A stretch of 64,000 nt of DNA from Ampullaceana balthica. Lineage: Eukaryota; Mollusca; Gastropoda; Lymnaeidae. Under the pieces are notes generated by a model. That model ran no database searches. It saw only the letters and a program-made list of their open reading frames with translations, and was not told the origin of the DNA. Positions within the stretch are counted from its first letter, which is position 1; every line of letters starts with the position of its first letter. The translations under genes were made by a program, and so were the position numbers. Location of the stretch: positions 1 through 64,000 of the forward strand of contig CALYLW010000725.1 in NCBI GenBank assembly GCA_944989445.1. The letters run 5' to 3'. Below are positions 24,746-36,835 of this stretch, piece after piece.

Positions 24746-25390
24746 TATAAAAAATTATTTAAAAGAAAAAATAATTACGTCAATACAATTTTGTGGTTTA
24801 CATTCACATATTTAGCGTTTTCACCACGTGTCCAGGTACAGTAATAGAAGACATATATGGAAGTTTTAGCAGTGCTTTAAGGTCAATGATAAAACACGTT
24901 CCAGGTCATGCTTCGAGTGAATATTTTTAACAGAATAATTTGAGATCTCTCTTTATTTAGGCGGGATATATTTCAGAGTAACCACCTATCAGGTACGTGA
25001 TACTGAGAAGTACTAACTCATGTTGAACCATTTATCTGTTTTCTAAATTTTAACCTATTACAACAGATCACCTTCAAAATCTTGTAAGTGGTTGTCTCCT
25101 GAAAGAAGAAAAAGTGGTTGACTTCGTCCAATATAAAAAAAACCCACTCCCTTTCGTCTCTTATAATAAATATAACTATTTCTGGAAATAAACTTAAGAT
25201 TTTCTCCGAGATAATATTTTTATACCAATGCATATAAATACCCTAAATTGTTCGGATTGACTAAGATTGACTAACATCTTTTTTTTTAAAATATGATTTA
25301 ACGACATTATTAAAAAATTGACAGGAGTACCGTATGAAAAGTAAAAATATTTATAAAAAACTTGTGTTTTGTCTTTATTTTTTCTCTAGA

Positions 25391-25490
25391 AAAATTGTTT
25401 GCTTAGAATCAACATGCAATGTGTGATTGTTCATTCCCCACGCTGTCTACAGCTTGAAATTAGAACAAGACACAGCTGTTTACTTTATTA
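25391..25490 (+). pseudogene. FREP relic B: remnant of the last fibrinogen exon
   Basis: The stretch aligns with the start of exon 5 of FREP-C. The best block is CACGCTGTCTACAGCTTGAA here against TACGCTGTCTACAACTACTT there, followed by GACACAGCTGTTTACTTTA against ACTCAGCTGTACACTTTACG. Upstream, GCTTAGAATCAACATG corresponds to CTAAGATTAGACATAAGATG. No frame is open. The surrounding DNA to about 26000 is paralogous to 40000-41060, which holds relic D. An upstream TATA-like site is at 20764. Other exons were not found. Identity was judged by eye only. Confidence 0.65.
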
Positions 25491-26299
25491 TTATTATTAT
25501 TTTTGTTTTTTAAAATATAAGCCACTGTTAAGTTACTTTATCGGAAAGATAAGAAATTAACGATGAAAGAAAAGCCCAAGAAGTATTAGAGGCGACATGT
25601 GTTAGATGAGGCAGAGAGAACAGGAAAGAGCTGGAAATACTGGCAACAAAGGTTAAAAGTGCAACGCTTTTATCAGCACTCTTAATATTTACAGTAACTT
25701 AAAGGAAAGATGCTGCCGATGATATAAAATTAAATCCAAAAATTATTTAGCTAGAATACCTGATTATATAAATTTAGATTTTTAAATCTGGGAAAAAAAA
25801 AGTATCCTAAAAAATGTAGTAAGGACATTAAAGCTCTACACCTAGCGACTAGAACAATTCTTCATTATTTTGTAAACTAAATTCTGACTTCAGTTCTGTA
25901 CACGCTATTCTGTCGTCTGTAAACGAGCATGTCTCTTATCAGCTAAATAAATAATTAACATATTCTTTATATTATGTACTTGGTCTCTTTAAGGTCAATG
26001 TATTTCTTTTCTCAGCAAATTCTAAAAATTATTGGTTTTTGCCACCTGCTGTAGGTAGTCACATTAAGTAATTACTTTTATAATACATAACACTACCAAT
26101 AATGACATTTTAACGTCAGTGTTACCGATCTCTGTGTTCGCAATTGAATTATCTATCCAGTGACAGCCAATAGAAATCTACTGTGTTAATGTAGCTTTGT
26201 CGAAATGTTTTAACCAATTATTTTAACCCAATTTTTTTTATAGAATATTACAACATGTCACAAACTGTTTGAAGGAAAAAAGTAAGTGTTTGCAAAAAG

Positions 26300-27060
26300 C
26301 ATAAAATCTTTATTATTAATGTCATCTGACATGTGAGATAGCGTCAATGGCCCTGAGTAACTAAGACTCTTATAGGTCCCCTCGGGGAATTCTCCGGAAG
26401 CTTTCTCCCCTCCACCAAGGGGAGCTAGCCGAGACACCCCCAAGACGATCCCTTAGAAGAGGGGGCAGATGGTAGTCCCAAAAGTCGACCTAGTCTGCCT
26501 CTCATAAGGGTTACTTCCCATAACATGAGGTTGTGGATTTTTCCCTACTTCGACCCGCTATTACTGCGGCGCCAGAAAGGTGCAACGTACGTGTCTACAT
26601 ACCTAGGACTGTCGCGAGATAGTGCTAATTATCACTGTAGCCTACCTATGGGAGTGCGGGAAACCGCAATAGCCAACCAGATAGTGTTATGTAAGGGCAT
26701 CCCCATTTGGGTGGCTTCCTCAGGGCTGACGTCCGACCAAAGTTCTTCACAGCACTTTTTCAAGATTTTACTGGCCCACCTGGCCCGAAACAGTGCCTTT
26801 CACTAAAATAGCTAGAAATGGGGACTAAACGGTCGCTTCGGATGGCCCGACCCTCAACGGGTACAATGGTTCTCGTCATCGACAGGGGCATTCTCCACCA
26901 CAAATGCCCCCGTCTAAGCTCCGTACAGTGACCGTAATCATCTGACTACCTGAATAGCCAACCCTAACCGGACTTCAACTTTGTACGTCGGGACTGTTAG
27001 TTTCGTGTTTCGCATACCCTACTTATCCAGACGACCTCACAAAGGTCAGACCCTACCTCC
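26300..27060. other. Unidentified GC-rich island
   Basis: This 760-bp block is clearly richer in G and C than the DNA around it and has unique-looking sequence. On the minus strand it ends in AATAATAAAGATTTTATGC, an AATAAA signal, as a transcript or retroelement 3' end might. Short frames on both strands (26525-26806 plus, 26258-26443 minus) match nothing I recognise. A retroelement fragment is the likeliest origin. Confidence 0.4.
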
Positions 27061-27932
27061 AGTATTAATATCATCAACGATTTCTATCTCTACAAAGCAT
27101 ATGAAAACATTCAAAGCATTGCGCTCATATTTTAAAAAAAAATTAAACTATTTTAAAAAAAATTATCCTTACAATAATAAAAAAATAAACTTTTTCTTTA
27201 TTACAAAGATTATAAAATTGAACATGGAATAATTCTATAAGTAAACTATTATTGTCAGAACATATTAAAATTACATTCGCATAATCATTATATCCTAAAA
27301 ATCACTTTTCATTTGATTAAAAGCTTTTAAAACTATTAATTATGATAAAACGAAGACAATTTCTGTGCGCCTGATAATAAGCAATTTGAATTTAAAACCA
27401 CACTTCAAAGCACTTTACTTGTTTTGTTCATATTATGGAAATGAGTTGATAATAGTAAAATATATATTTAATTCTCATTTTGTATAACATTATTCGGTTA
27501 AACGGTTACCACCGGTCAACCGAATACATTGGCCATATCATAAATGTTGTTTTTTTCTTACTGGTACCATTCTTTCCTCAGTTGAAATGTTGGGTATAGA
27601 AAGATATAGTTATTTTCACTTTCTTCTGAATAATTGAAAAACACACATCACTTCACTCATTTTTGTTGGCCTCAGTATTCATTTTTGAATATTTCAGAAA
27701 ATATAACATTTAAAACTTAAAATTTGATTTGTCTTGCACTTTATCCTTTCAACAATTAATCCTTCATTGCATTAACTAATTAAGATCCCTGTTCCTTAGT
27801 ATGTCCACGATAAGATGAAATGAGTATTTTTTTTAACATTGTTGATTAAGTGAGTTGCATGGTAGCAACATTTATATAGGCATAGCTTCGAAGAGTCTCC
27901 AGCAGGTAGTCTGCAAATTCCGAATAGCAACT
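27061..27932. other. AT-rich spacer, nothing recognised
   Basis: No coding potential, repeat end or tandem unit was seen. Confidence 0.45.
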
Positions 27933-28104
27933 TTAAACATGAAGGAGAAGTCTGTAATTCTCCCTTTCATCTCTGATGATTGATTCAGCAGAAAGGACTT
28001 CAGACGTTGACTCACGGACTTGGACACTAGGCTGTTGTTCAGACCTGTAGTCAGGAAAGGATTGGGTTTGTCTAAGGTCCCAATCTACAGAGCCATAACT
28101 GTTC
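27933..28104 (-). CDS. Candidate terminal coding exon of an unknown gene
   Basis: On the minus strand a good 3' splice site (CATGTTTATTTCAG) is followed by an open frame of 56 residues and a TAA. The exon would be entered in phase 2, with its first base completing a codon. The peptide is polar with balanced composition: it contains NSYGSVDWDLRQTQSFPDYR, then SVQVRESTSEVLSAES and ends ENYRLLLHV. It is unlike the low-complexity frames found by chance in AT-rich DNA, and resembles the end of a cytoplasmic tail. No upstream exon was found, and one would have to lie in or beyond the FREP-C region. It could be an orphan exon or chance; function unknown. Confidence 0.35.
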
Positions 28105-28765
28105 CTGAAATAAACATGTTAGGGTAATCGTTAGAAATGGGTTTGAAAAAATCAAATATAATATTTAACATAAGTATTTATAGTACATTATTCATTTTTT
28201 AAGAAAGTTAGAATGAGTATAAGCTTATTAGCAAGCAGAATGTAAAGCGAATTGTGAAATATTGATGCCACCTTACAGTGTAACAATGGTAAACAAAGTA
28301 AAATAAAATTTATTATTGACTTGGGGAAAAATAATAAAATACTTACTTTATATAAACTATTAAGTAAGAAAATAATATGTTCTAAAATGAATTTACTTTA
28401 TTTATATAGGTCTTATTGCTACTTTATATATCAATAGATTTAGTAAAATCAATTTTATTCGTGAACAAATAGGCGACGTGGGAGGACTTTGTAAATAGGA
28501 CAATTACATAACTTCGATAGTGAACTTGTCCATTAATGAAAATAAATTAATTTTCCGAATATTTTTTTAATAGAAATATCTTTTCTAGGATATAAGCAAT
28601 TTCTTCACTAGATGATAATTCTTTGAATATACACGTAAAAAATTGCGGTTAACTGGTCCTGAGTAAAGTTAACAAGATTGTCAAATCGGCGAGCGAAAAT
28701 AGCATTCCCGTGAACCAAAAACACGAGGCTCGGACGAAATTGTTTTAAATTTAAAATTAAAAAAT

Positions 28766-29300
28766 CTTTTTTTTTAAAAGGACACGCTTTTACTTTTAAC
28801 ATAATCACTACTTTTAGTTATGTCTCATATATAAGGGATTTATAGTCAAAAACATTGTTTTTACAGCTATTTTTGAAAACTTATAATAAAAACTCTTTAA
28901 AATTCACGTCTGTAGCCCACACATCTTTTTTACCACTATTTTTTTTTATACCAAACACCTCATAAGCGCCCGCCCTACGTTTTATACCACGGTTATTTGT
29001 TCACGTGGTGAACTCATAAATGTCAACAAATCAGACGGATACCGATACTAATATATAGATTATAGATAAACTAAAAATGCAATAATTTCAATACGGTACA
29101 TTCGATCGATCTGAAATTTTGACACAATGCATTGTCATCCAAGATCTATCTGTGGTAAAATTTTTAGATCTCTAGGATAATCAGAAGTGGTATAATTTTA
29201 CGTTTCAAGTTTTGAAGGAAGGATGGATGGATGGAAGGATGGATGGATGGATGGATACAACATACAAACAATGTGACTTAAATAAAAGCGTGTAAAATTC
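28766..29300. repeat. Fragments of foldback arm, TIR family 1 end and repeat family 2
   Basis: An arm start (AAAAGGACACGCTTTTA) at about 28776, a family 1 right end (ATATAAGGGATTTATAG) at about 28830 and a reversed family 2 copy at 29060-29300 lie together, with a short GGAT repeat near 29221-29256. Confidence 0.55.
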
Positions 29301-30174
29301 ACGCCTGAAATGATAATTTTTAATTATTTTATCCAATTTTTAATGGATATATTTTTAAAATAACATTAGAATATAAAAAAGTGTTTTTTTTTAAAATCCA
29401 TTTCTTATATATCAACCAGCTTTGATCGAAAAGTCAATGTAACGTACTTTGACAGGTAAATGCATTTATTAGGTAAGGTTATAATAACATTTGAAAACTG
29501 TTATCTCCGCATCTTTTTCATACATGTGTAGCGCCTCTGTTTCTACTTGAAGACTGCAATTTTATTAACTTTCTTCCAAATTTATGTAAATAGTATACCA
29601 TCTCTGTTACTTGAAACGTCTAGACAATGTGTGTAATTCATGTCACACATTTTTGTTCTTTAAAACTATTTGGATATTTTGTATTTAACTTTTTAAAACA
29701 ATTTATTTGTTTATGTTTAGCGCAGCCTCCAATTCTTACAACTTTATATAGCTTATCCTGTTTTTATTTTAAGTATTATTATTATTATTACATGCCTAGG
29801 AAGGATTTATTTTTTACCAATAGGAAACAAGAAGACGGTAATTTTTTCCCCACGCCATATAATACACAAAGGTCATGACCGTTCTGACGGAATGTACGAG
29901 AGACTTAATCTACTTTAACTTGACACCCGAGATAAAGTCAGCTATTAAAAAAATATGTTTTGTTTGTTCGTCATGTTGTTTTTTTGTTGTTGTTTTTTAT
30001 TCATATAAATTATTTTTTTACTTCTATTAGTATTATTATTTTTTAAAGAATTTTATTCCAAAATATTATTAAGAAATAAAAATAGAAAATAAAATTATTT
30101 CTGTTTATTTCGCTGGGTCATCCACTTTTGTTTCTCTTTTACGTAGGATGTAAAAAAAATGCATTAAACTCAAG

Positions 30175-30182
30175 TATAAATA
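30175..30182 (+). promoter_or_regulatory. TATA box of FREP-C
   Basis: TATAAATA lies 93 bp before the ATG in CTCAAGTATAAATAGGAGCAG. A start about 30 bp downstream would give a leader of roughly 70 bases. The leader and about 600 bp upstream are conserved in the relic promoter at 48030-51050, which argues that this block is the ancestral FREP promoter. Confidence 0.7.
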
Positions 30183-30274
30183 GGAGCAGTAGGTGCATTT
30201 CTCCATAACGAAAAAGCAGTTTACTTAATCTCACAATACTCAATGTTATAAACCAAACATCGTAGAAACTAAAC

Positions 30275-33200
30275 ATGATACGTTTTCATCTTTTTTCCAT
30301 CACTTTTTTCGCGCTTATAATCACTAATTGTCATGGTGAGTGACAGATAATTTTTGCATGTGATTTATTTATTCTGTAAGTTATTTGGAAATTATTTCTG
30401 TAACTCAGGGAATAACCTTTAGGTAAATCACAAACATATTTTTAATCAAATATTATTTTGTAGAACATACCTCTTTTGAATGTTAAAATTAAATGTCAGA
30501 TTAACGAATAAAATGAAATAATAATAAAAAAAACACTTTTTTTTTCTCTGAGTGTTTTTTTTATTATTATTTCGTTTCATTCGTTTCATTTGTGTACTAT
30601 TTGTCCGTTGAGGAAGGCTCTTTGCCGAAACGTTCGCTGTTGTGTTACGTCCTGTCAGGCCTTCTAATACCCTGTTTTTATATTATACATTTACCTGCTA
30701 ATTAATAATATCTTACAACGTATAATTATAATGCTATTTGTTATTTTAGGATTTGACTTGACCATGGAGAGAAAAAACATTTCCCTCAAAGGTCAATCCT
30801 ATTGTGCACTTCTTCGCTGTCAGGTGGACACCATCACAGAAGATAAGGTCTCGTCCCTCATCAAGATGGACATTTATTATCTAAATAACAGAACTCTGAT
30901 GGCTACGATATTATCTAAAGACCCTGAAATCCAATCTCACACAAGAAAGACGGTAAACGTCACTGGATCCATGTCAGATCATCACGGAGAACTTCGCTTG
31001 TATTTCACTGAAACAGCAGATTGTATGGAAGCTCATTTTATCTGCAGGATTAATTTCTTTCTTCCAAGTGGTCAAACTGATTTCTCAGAAAAGTCAACTG
31101 TTTCCAGATCTCGAGAAAAAGATGGACATGGCTTATATATGAAATCTCAAATTTCTTATGAACATACAATTTCTGATGAAAGCGGCTTGTTTCTAAAGAC
31201 AATAATCTCACCAAATGATTTTCCCAAGAGCAGAATGGCTTTTAGTTTTCAAACAGGAATTTCAGATTCAATTTCATCGGCTGAAGAAAAGGATCTTGCA
31301 ACGAATAAATTAATTTCACAAGACATTAACCATCAAACAGACATTAAGCAATTTCTTTCTGACTTACAATCCAGGATGGTTTACATGGTCAATATATCAA
31401 TGACAGAATTTGTAAATAATATTACTACAATTTTGAACTTCAGAAACAGCGAAACACCTTTGAAAATCAGAACAAAGAAAAGATTAAACAAGAGTTAAAG
31501 GACACTAAGATGTTACACAATAAATTAAATGACATTATAAATAAAGTCGAAGTTTGTGTTACATTGAAAGAACTGACTCAAAGCAATGATGACCATATCA
31601 ACATGAAACTTTCATTAGAATCGATTTCTAAAGAACTTAACAAATTTCGTACGAGTCAAGAGACATTGAGAGAAAGTCTTGCTAATTTAAGCTATACAGT
31701 AATGTCTCTAAAAATACAAGAGACATTGAGAGAAGGTCTTGATAATTTAAACCGTACTGTTATGTCCTTAAAACTACAAGAGAAAAGGGTAAGTATTTCA
31801 TTAGATTAATTATACAATTAAGTGATAAAAAAAGAATGATTGAAACTTAGAACAAGACATTTTAATTTATTAACGATGAATGTTTTAATGCAATTCTATC
31901 TCAAGAAACATACAGGTTTGGACTGCGATATGGTTTTTAAATAAAATTCAAAGATACACACGTAGACTGTGTGCTAAAAATGTGTCTATCGACAAATACA
32001 TTTGTAAACCTTTCTGTACATGTATTCAACAGTACAAGTAAATAAACACATATATTTAAATTAAATTTACATTATGTAAAAACTACTACACCATGAAAAA
32101 CTAATTAAGTAGAGAGACCCAAAAAAACTCAGAAATTAATAGGAATATGCTAATTATTTCCTTGCAATACAAATACAGCACACGGATGTTTTGAACCAAG
32201 TTGACAATCTTACTTAACCGGGGAACATTTTTTACAGTTTTGGTTTTTGCAATGCAACATTTATAGATTGCCTCTGGTGACCCTAAAATGTGAAAGAGGA
32301 ATGAGCAGTTCATTGAAACCCAGAGAGGTGACGTCAATTAACAGCAATACAAAAATTCTCTGTGATACAAAAACTGACGGTGGTGGATGGATTATCATAC
32401 AGGTAAGATACATTTTATGATAATTTATAGATTTTTAATTAAAAAGAGATGATAAGGGAAATAATATAATACATATGTGTTACATACTTGTGATAATTTA
32501 TTTATTGACCTGTTTAAACAAACTAGTATAAACAAAGTGACTGATTCCTGATAATTTATTGACTCTTCCAACGCCCGTATAAAGCTACATGTTAAATATA
32601 TTATAACATGTTACATTGATAACTGTAAAATATGTTGAATTCCATACAATACTTCTTTAAAACAATGAGAATCTCCCCGATAAAATAACAGTGCTAACAG
32701 TAATCGGTGGGTAAGACATAATTTACAAACTTAAAACATGAAAATGAAATGAAAGTCTGGAAAATATTAATGAAAACATAATTATGCAACATTGCAGCTA
32801 TACCAATAACGTAGTGTTTTTTTAGTAAGTCATGCAACTACATTGAGAGGCTAATAAGTTTTGTTTTTAAAACCCAAACCATGTTTTATAAATGCCATCT
32901 TTTACAGCACTAAAAGGCTATTTTCTCCAGTTTGAAGTTACATATCATATTTGAGTTCATTTGTTTTTAAAGTCTTAATACTTTTTCTACATTAATTCCA
33001 GCGCCGTGTCAAAGGTGACACAAATTTCAATGTTAGCTGGGACATGTATAAACATGGATTTGGATCTCTGCAAGGAGATTTTTGGTTGGGTAATGACGTC
33101 ATCTCCAACCTGACCCGTACGGTAATAGACAGAAAATGATTTTGTTTGAATGACCATGCTGCAATTTTACGTCTAGTTTTAAAATTTAAAATGTTTATGT

Positions 33201-33878
33201 TACAATTTTTAATTTTCTATTATAGTAATTAATTCAGTAGAATGTACACTTTAGCCAAAAATATCGTTTATCCGTAATTATTATTACCTGAACGAATTAG
33301 GGGAACCGAACAAAAATAAAATGAATGCTCGGCTGCTGTTGTTTTTTTTTAATGTGTACACAGATAAATGCTAAGTTTGGATTATACAGTCACGTTTAGA
33401 GAATATATGTATTTTTGATTTGTTTCATTTGATAGGATTTTAATTTACCTTTTTTAAAATTAAAAATAAAAAACAAATATTTTTACAGGACCGTTACGTG
33501 CTAAGATTAGACATAAGATGTGAGAACATTGATTCGTACGCTGTCTACAACTACTTCAAAGTTGAGGACGAAACTCAGCTGTACACTTTACGTTTGGGTG
33601 CTTACTCTGGAAATGCCACCGATAATTTCACCTACTACAAGGATATGAAATTTACAACACTGGACAGGGATAATGACGTGCATCCGACAGCTAATTGTGC
33701 AACTGATAATAAGTGGCACAACTCAGGCTGGTGGTTCAGAGCATGTAGCGAATCAAATTTGAATGCCGTGTGGGGAGGGACGGGCCGAAAAGATGTTATT
33801 TATTGGGTAAAGTATAAAGAGTGTTCGTTCGTTGAAATGAAACTTCGTAAAGTGGCTTTGGGAGTCAGTGAATTTTAA
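30275..33878 (+). CDS. FREP-C: fibrinogen-related protein, one IgSF domain, interceding region, fibrinogen domain; one frameshift
   Basis: Secreted haemolymph lectin of the snail FREP type; the family binds parasite and microbial glycans. Exons: 30275-30335 (signal peptide, starts [16 protein letters not shown]), 30750-31788, 32238-32402, 33002-33121, 33489-33878. All introns are GT-AG. Exon 1 ends in phase 1 and the last three exons are in phase 0. IgSF is about residues 22-190 with Cys39, Cys44, Cys112 and Cys119; a polar, coiled-coil-prone interceding region follows. The fibrinogen part shows [34 protein letters not shown], the calcium-loop DRDND, HNSGWWF and C-terminal [19 protein letters not shown]. 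Oddity: within about 31432-31465 the frame changes by one base, and exon 2 is one base short of phase. It is therefore a fresh pseudogene, a null allele or a sequence error. Confidence 0.88.
30607..30639 (+). other. GGC-loop-GCC-GAAACG motif in FREP-C intron 1
   Basis: GAGGAAGGCTCTTTGCCGAAACG forms a short GGC/GCC hairpin followed by GAAAC, resembling the motif at 60220. It lacks the CTGATGA half seen there. It probably marks an old retroelement end inside the intron. Confidence 0.3.
31657..31776 (+). repeat. Two tandem 60-bp units in the FREP-C interceding region
   Basis: Each unit encodes 20 residues beginning QETLRE and ending TVMSLK plus one. FREP-A has a single unit at this place, so the duplication happened after the two genes separated or was lost in FREP-A. 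It lengthens the predicted coiled coil without changing frame. Confidence 0.85.
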
Positions 33879-34713
33879 TGATATTTTAGTGCGATTTTTT
33901 TTAACCATATGAATTAAAAGTTACAAGAAACGGTTAGTTATAAAAGAAATTATCCTTAGTCTAAAAATCAAAGCTTTTCTTTATTTTTTATTACACAATT
34001 TTATCTTGCCCATCACCTTTGCTCTACTCAATACATAATATTTAGAGGAACTCTTATATCAGCAAGTTTAAAAAATGTATTAAAATCGTATTTCATATTT
34101 AATTCTAATTATTAAGGGTCCACGATCAATACTTCGATAATTAAATTTTAGCTTATATTCATTATATTCATATCAACGTTTATCTTTCAATTTTTTCAAT
34201 AAGAGCGATATTGCTATATCTGTATATGAACTATGATTCCCCAATACTTTGTATGATATTCACCTACTCTTATATCAGATGTTTCACACTCAACTGTACA
34301 AAAAACGTTGTTTATCTTCTTACTACAGATTTCATCCCCTTTTTTACACAAATACTTAATTAATTCGTTTATTTTATATAATACTGCATTTTTAAAATAA
34401 ACTTTGCAATAAAATACATGATCTTATAATTTTAGTTTCGATTTGTCTTCAATATTTTTGCTAATATTGATGTTGTTATTTATTACTCAATTGGAATGTT
34501 TATATAAATAAAAAATAAGAAAAAGTGAGCCAAATTCGCAAATTTAATACAAAAGGTACAATACTACAGCCAGCAAAGTAGTTTTAAATGTGGTATGGGT
34601 GGGATTGGAGGGACGATTGAACTTGTGTTAGATAAACATTTGTTTTAGGCAACGGCAATCGAAAAGGTGTTAGAATTTCGAAGCTATATATATATATATC
34701 ATTTTATTAAATA
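33879..34713. other. FREP-C 3' flank
   Basis: About 33879-34330 is paralogous to the FREP-A 3' flank. AATAAA signals occur at about 34396 and 34409. About 34430-34690 duplicates the block at 5330-5590. Confidence 0.5.
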
Positions 34714-35339
34714 CTAGAAATATACCCGCTATTCGTAGCGGGAGTGTGCTGACCCTTTTTCCCAGTATTAGTTGCTGGTTATTACAACTTTTATTTGCCA
34801 AGTTATATTTCAGATTCATCTATTAGTTAAAATCTTATGGGAAACAGAGATATTCCATTTTAAGGACAAAAAATTAAATCTATTTAAGAAAAAGAGAGAG
34901 AGAGAGAGGGAAAAATACCAACAGACACAATTATTTAATTTTTACAATGTTACCGCATGAGTTGTTTCACTTAATGCAGTGCCTTTTAACATTACCTTAC
35001 TATTTAAAAGATATGATTTATGATTAATGAATCTTGACGACCATAATAACTAAATTTACTATTTCATTCCAACTTGTACTAAATAAAAATAACTGATAGG
35101 TTTTCCGAAAGAGCTCTACCACCATCGTCACTCAAAAATTTCATGTATAATTACGACACTGCATAGTAACACAATTGTAAATAATACAATATTTGTAACC
35201 GCGTCTATGAGATAAAGAACATATGGCGATATCCTTTAAAAAGGCAAAGACTACATAACTCATAGCGCCAATAAACAAAATTATAAATGTACTTTCTAAA
35301 ATACTTTTTTAAAACTGTCGTATTAAAATTTAAAATGAT

Positions 35340-36245
35340 ATTAAGAAATGTGCACACCATATTTAGACAATAAATATGATTGTATAATCTATAGAACAAT
35401 TAAATCAGAACAAGATAGCAAAATTGTACACAAAGACTTAGATGAATTGATAAAATGGGAAACTAACTGGAGTATGTTTTTCCACCCAGAAAAGTGTCAA
35501 CTGTTAAGAGTAACAAAGAACAAGAAACAAATAAATTCAAAATATTACATTCATGGAAAAGAACTGACCCAAACTAAAGATGCAAAATACTTAGGAGTCT
35601 TAATAAATGAGAAATCTATCATGGAATCCCCATGTCAATGAAGTTATTAAAAAATCAAACAAAACCTTAGGCTTTATAAAAAGAAACTTTAACAAATGTA
35701 ATAGAGATATAAAACTAAAATGCTACCTCACTTTGATGAGACCTGTACTAGAATATGCATCTTCTGTATGGGACCCATCCACCAAAGAAAACATTGATAA
35801 ACTATACCAAATTCAAAAAAAAGAGCTGCCAGATTCATTACTGGAGAATATTCAAATCTGACAAGAATAACACCATTAGTTAAATCATTAAACCTTGAAA
35901 CACTAGAGGATAGAAGAACCAAGAGCAAAGTAGTAATCATACATAAAGCAATTAATTCTAATTTAGAAATACAACACAAAGATAACTTAATACAACCCTC
36001 AGATAGACATAAGGATAAAAACACCTTTCTTATTCCGTATGCAAGAACAAACACATACAAGTTTTCCTTCTTCCCGTCCGGAATTCGGGCGTGGAATGGG
36101 TTGCCTGAAGAATCCAGGAAATCCAACACTTTATCAACATTTAAATCTCTAATAAAAATGCAGGACTAAACACAAACCATAGATAAGCGTAGGACGCAAT
36201 AATCTTCTGTATAGAAGGAGCGTCTGTAAACAGATAAGATAAGAT
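35340..36245 (+). mobile_element. LINE family 2, 3' part of reverse transcriptase ORF, best copy
   Basis: The sequence encodes the end of a non-LTR retrotransposon ORF2. Blocks in order: LDELIKWETNWSMFFHPEKC, DAKYLGVLIN, WNPHVNEVIKKSNKTLGFIK, LMRPVLEYASSVWDPSTKEN, PSDRHKDKNTFLIPYARTNT, then FPSGIRAWNGLP and a TAA near 36168. Frames change near 35610 and 35815. The 3' untranslated end contains GCGTAGGACGCAATAATCTT and AGGAGCGTCTGT, and finishes in a GATAA repeat (CAGATAAGATAAGATAA). It sits inside the non-autonomous Helitron. Clade not assigned. Confidence 0.8.
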
Positions 36246-36751
36246 AATAAAAGATTATAGAAAGCTGGCCGCATAAAATAAAGTCTTGTTATAACGTAAA
36301 TGTACTGGACCACAATAACTCTTCCTTTTGGCGTATTCATAGTTGGAAATAATATTTATTAAATTTGACGTCTCTAAATTGTACGATTTATATTTAAGGT
36401 TTTTATGCAATGTGTATAATTTCAAAAAGGCATTATTTTTTTTTGTGTTCCCTATTTCTGATAAGACATCATATTTTGTAAATTATATTCAATACACACA
36501 CACCAGATTTTGTTTATGAAAAAAAAATATATATCAACATTAAAAAAAAAGATTCAACCGTATGTAAATAGGTACATTTGAAAAATGATTAAAAAGCAAC
36601 TTTAGAAATGGCCTATGTTATTCCGACTACAAAGAAATGAACATAGCATGTTCAATTCGCAATTCATATTAATTAAGCGTTTTGAGGATTACTTTATTAA
36701 ATTTAGTTAACTTCTGTTAATACTTTCGGTAGCGAAAGTTTATAATGTATA

Positions 36752-36753
<2 letters not shown>

Positions 36754-36831
<78 letters not shown>
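36754..36831. repeat. AT microsatellite, about 78 bp
   Basis: Nearly pure TA dinucleotides with one interrupting C near 36792; it lies inside the non-autonomous Helitron. Confidence 0.95.

Positions 36832-36835
<4 letters not shown>

Noticed and set aside
30607..30639. Hammerhead ribozyme in FREP-C intron 1
   Set aside because: The CTGATGA strand is absent (GTTGAGGA instead), so only the hairpin plus GAAAC remains.
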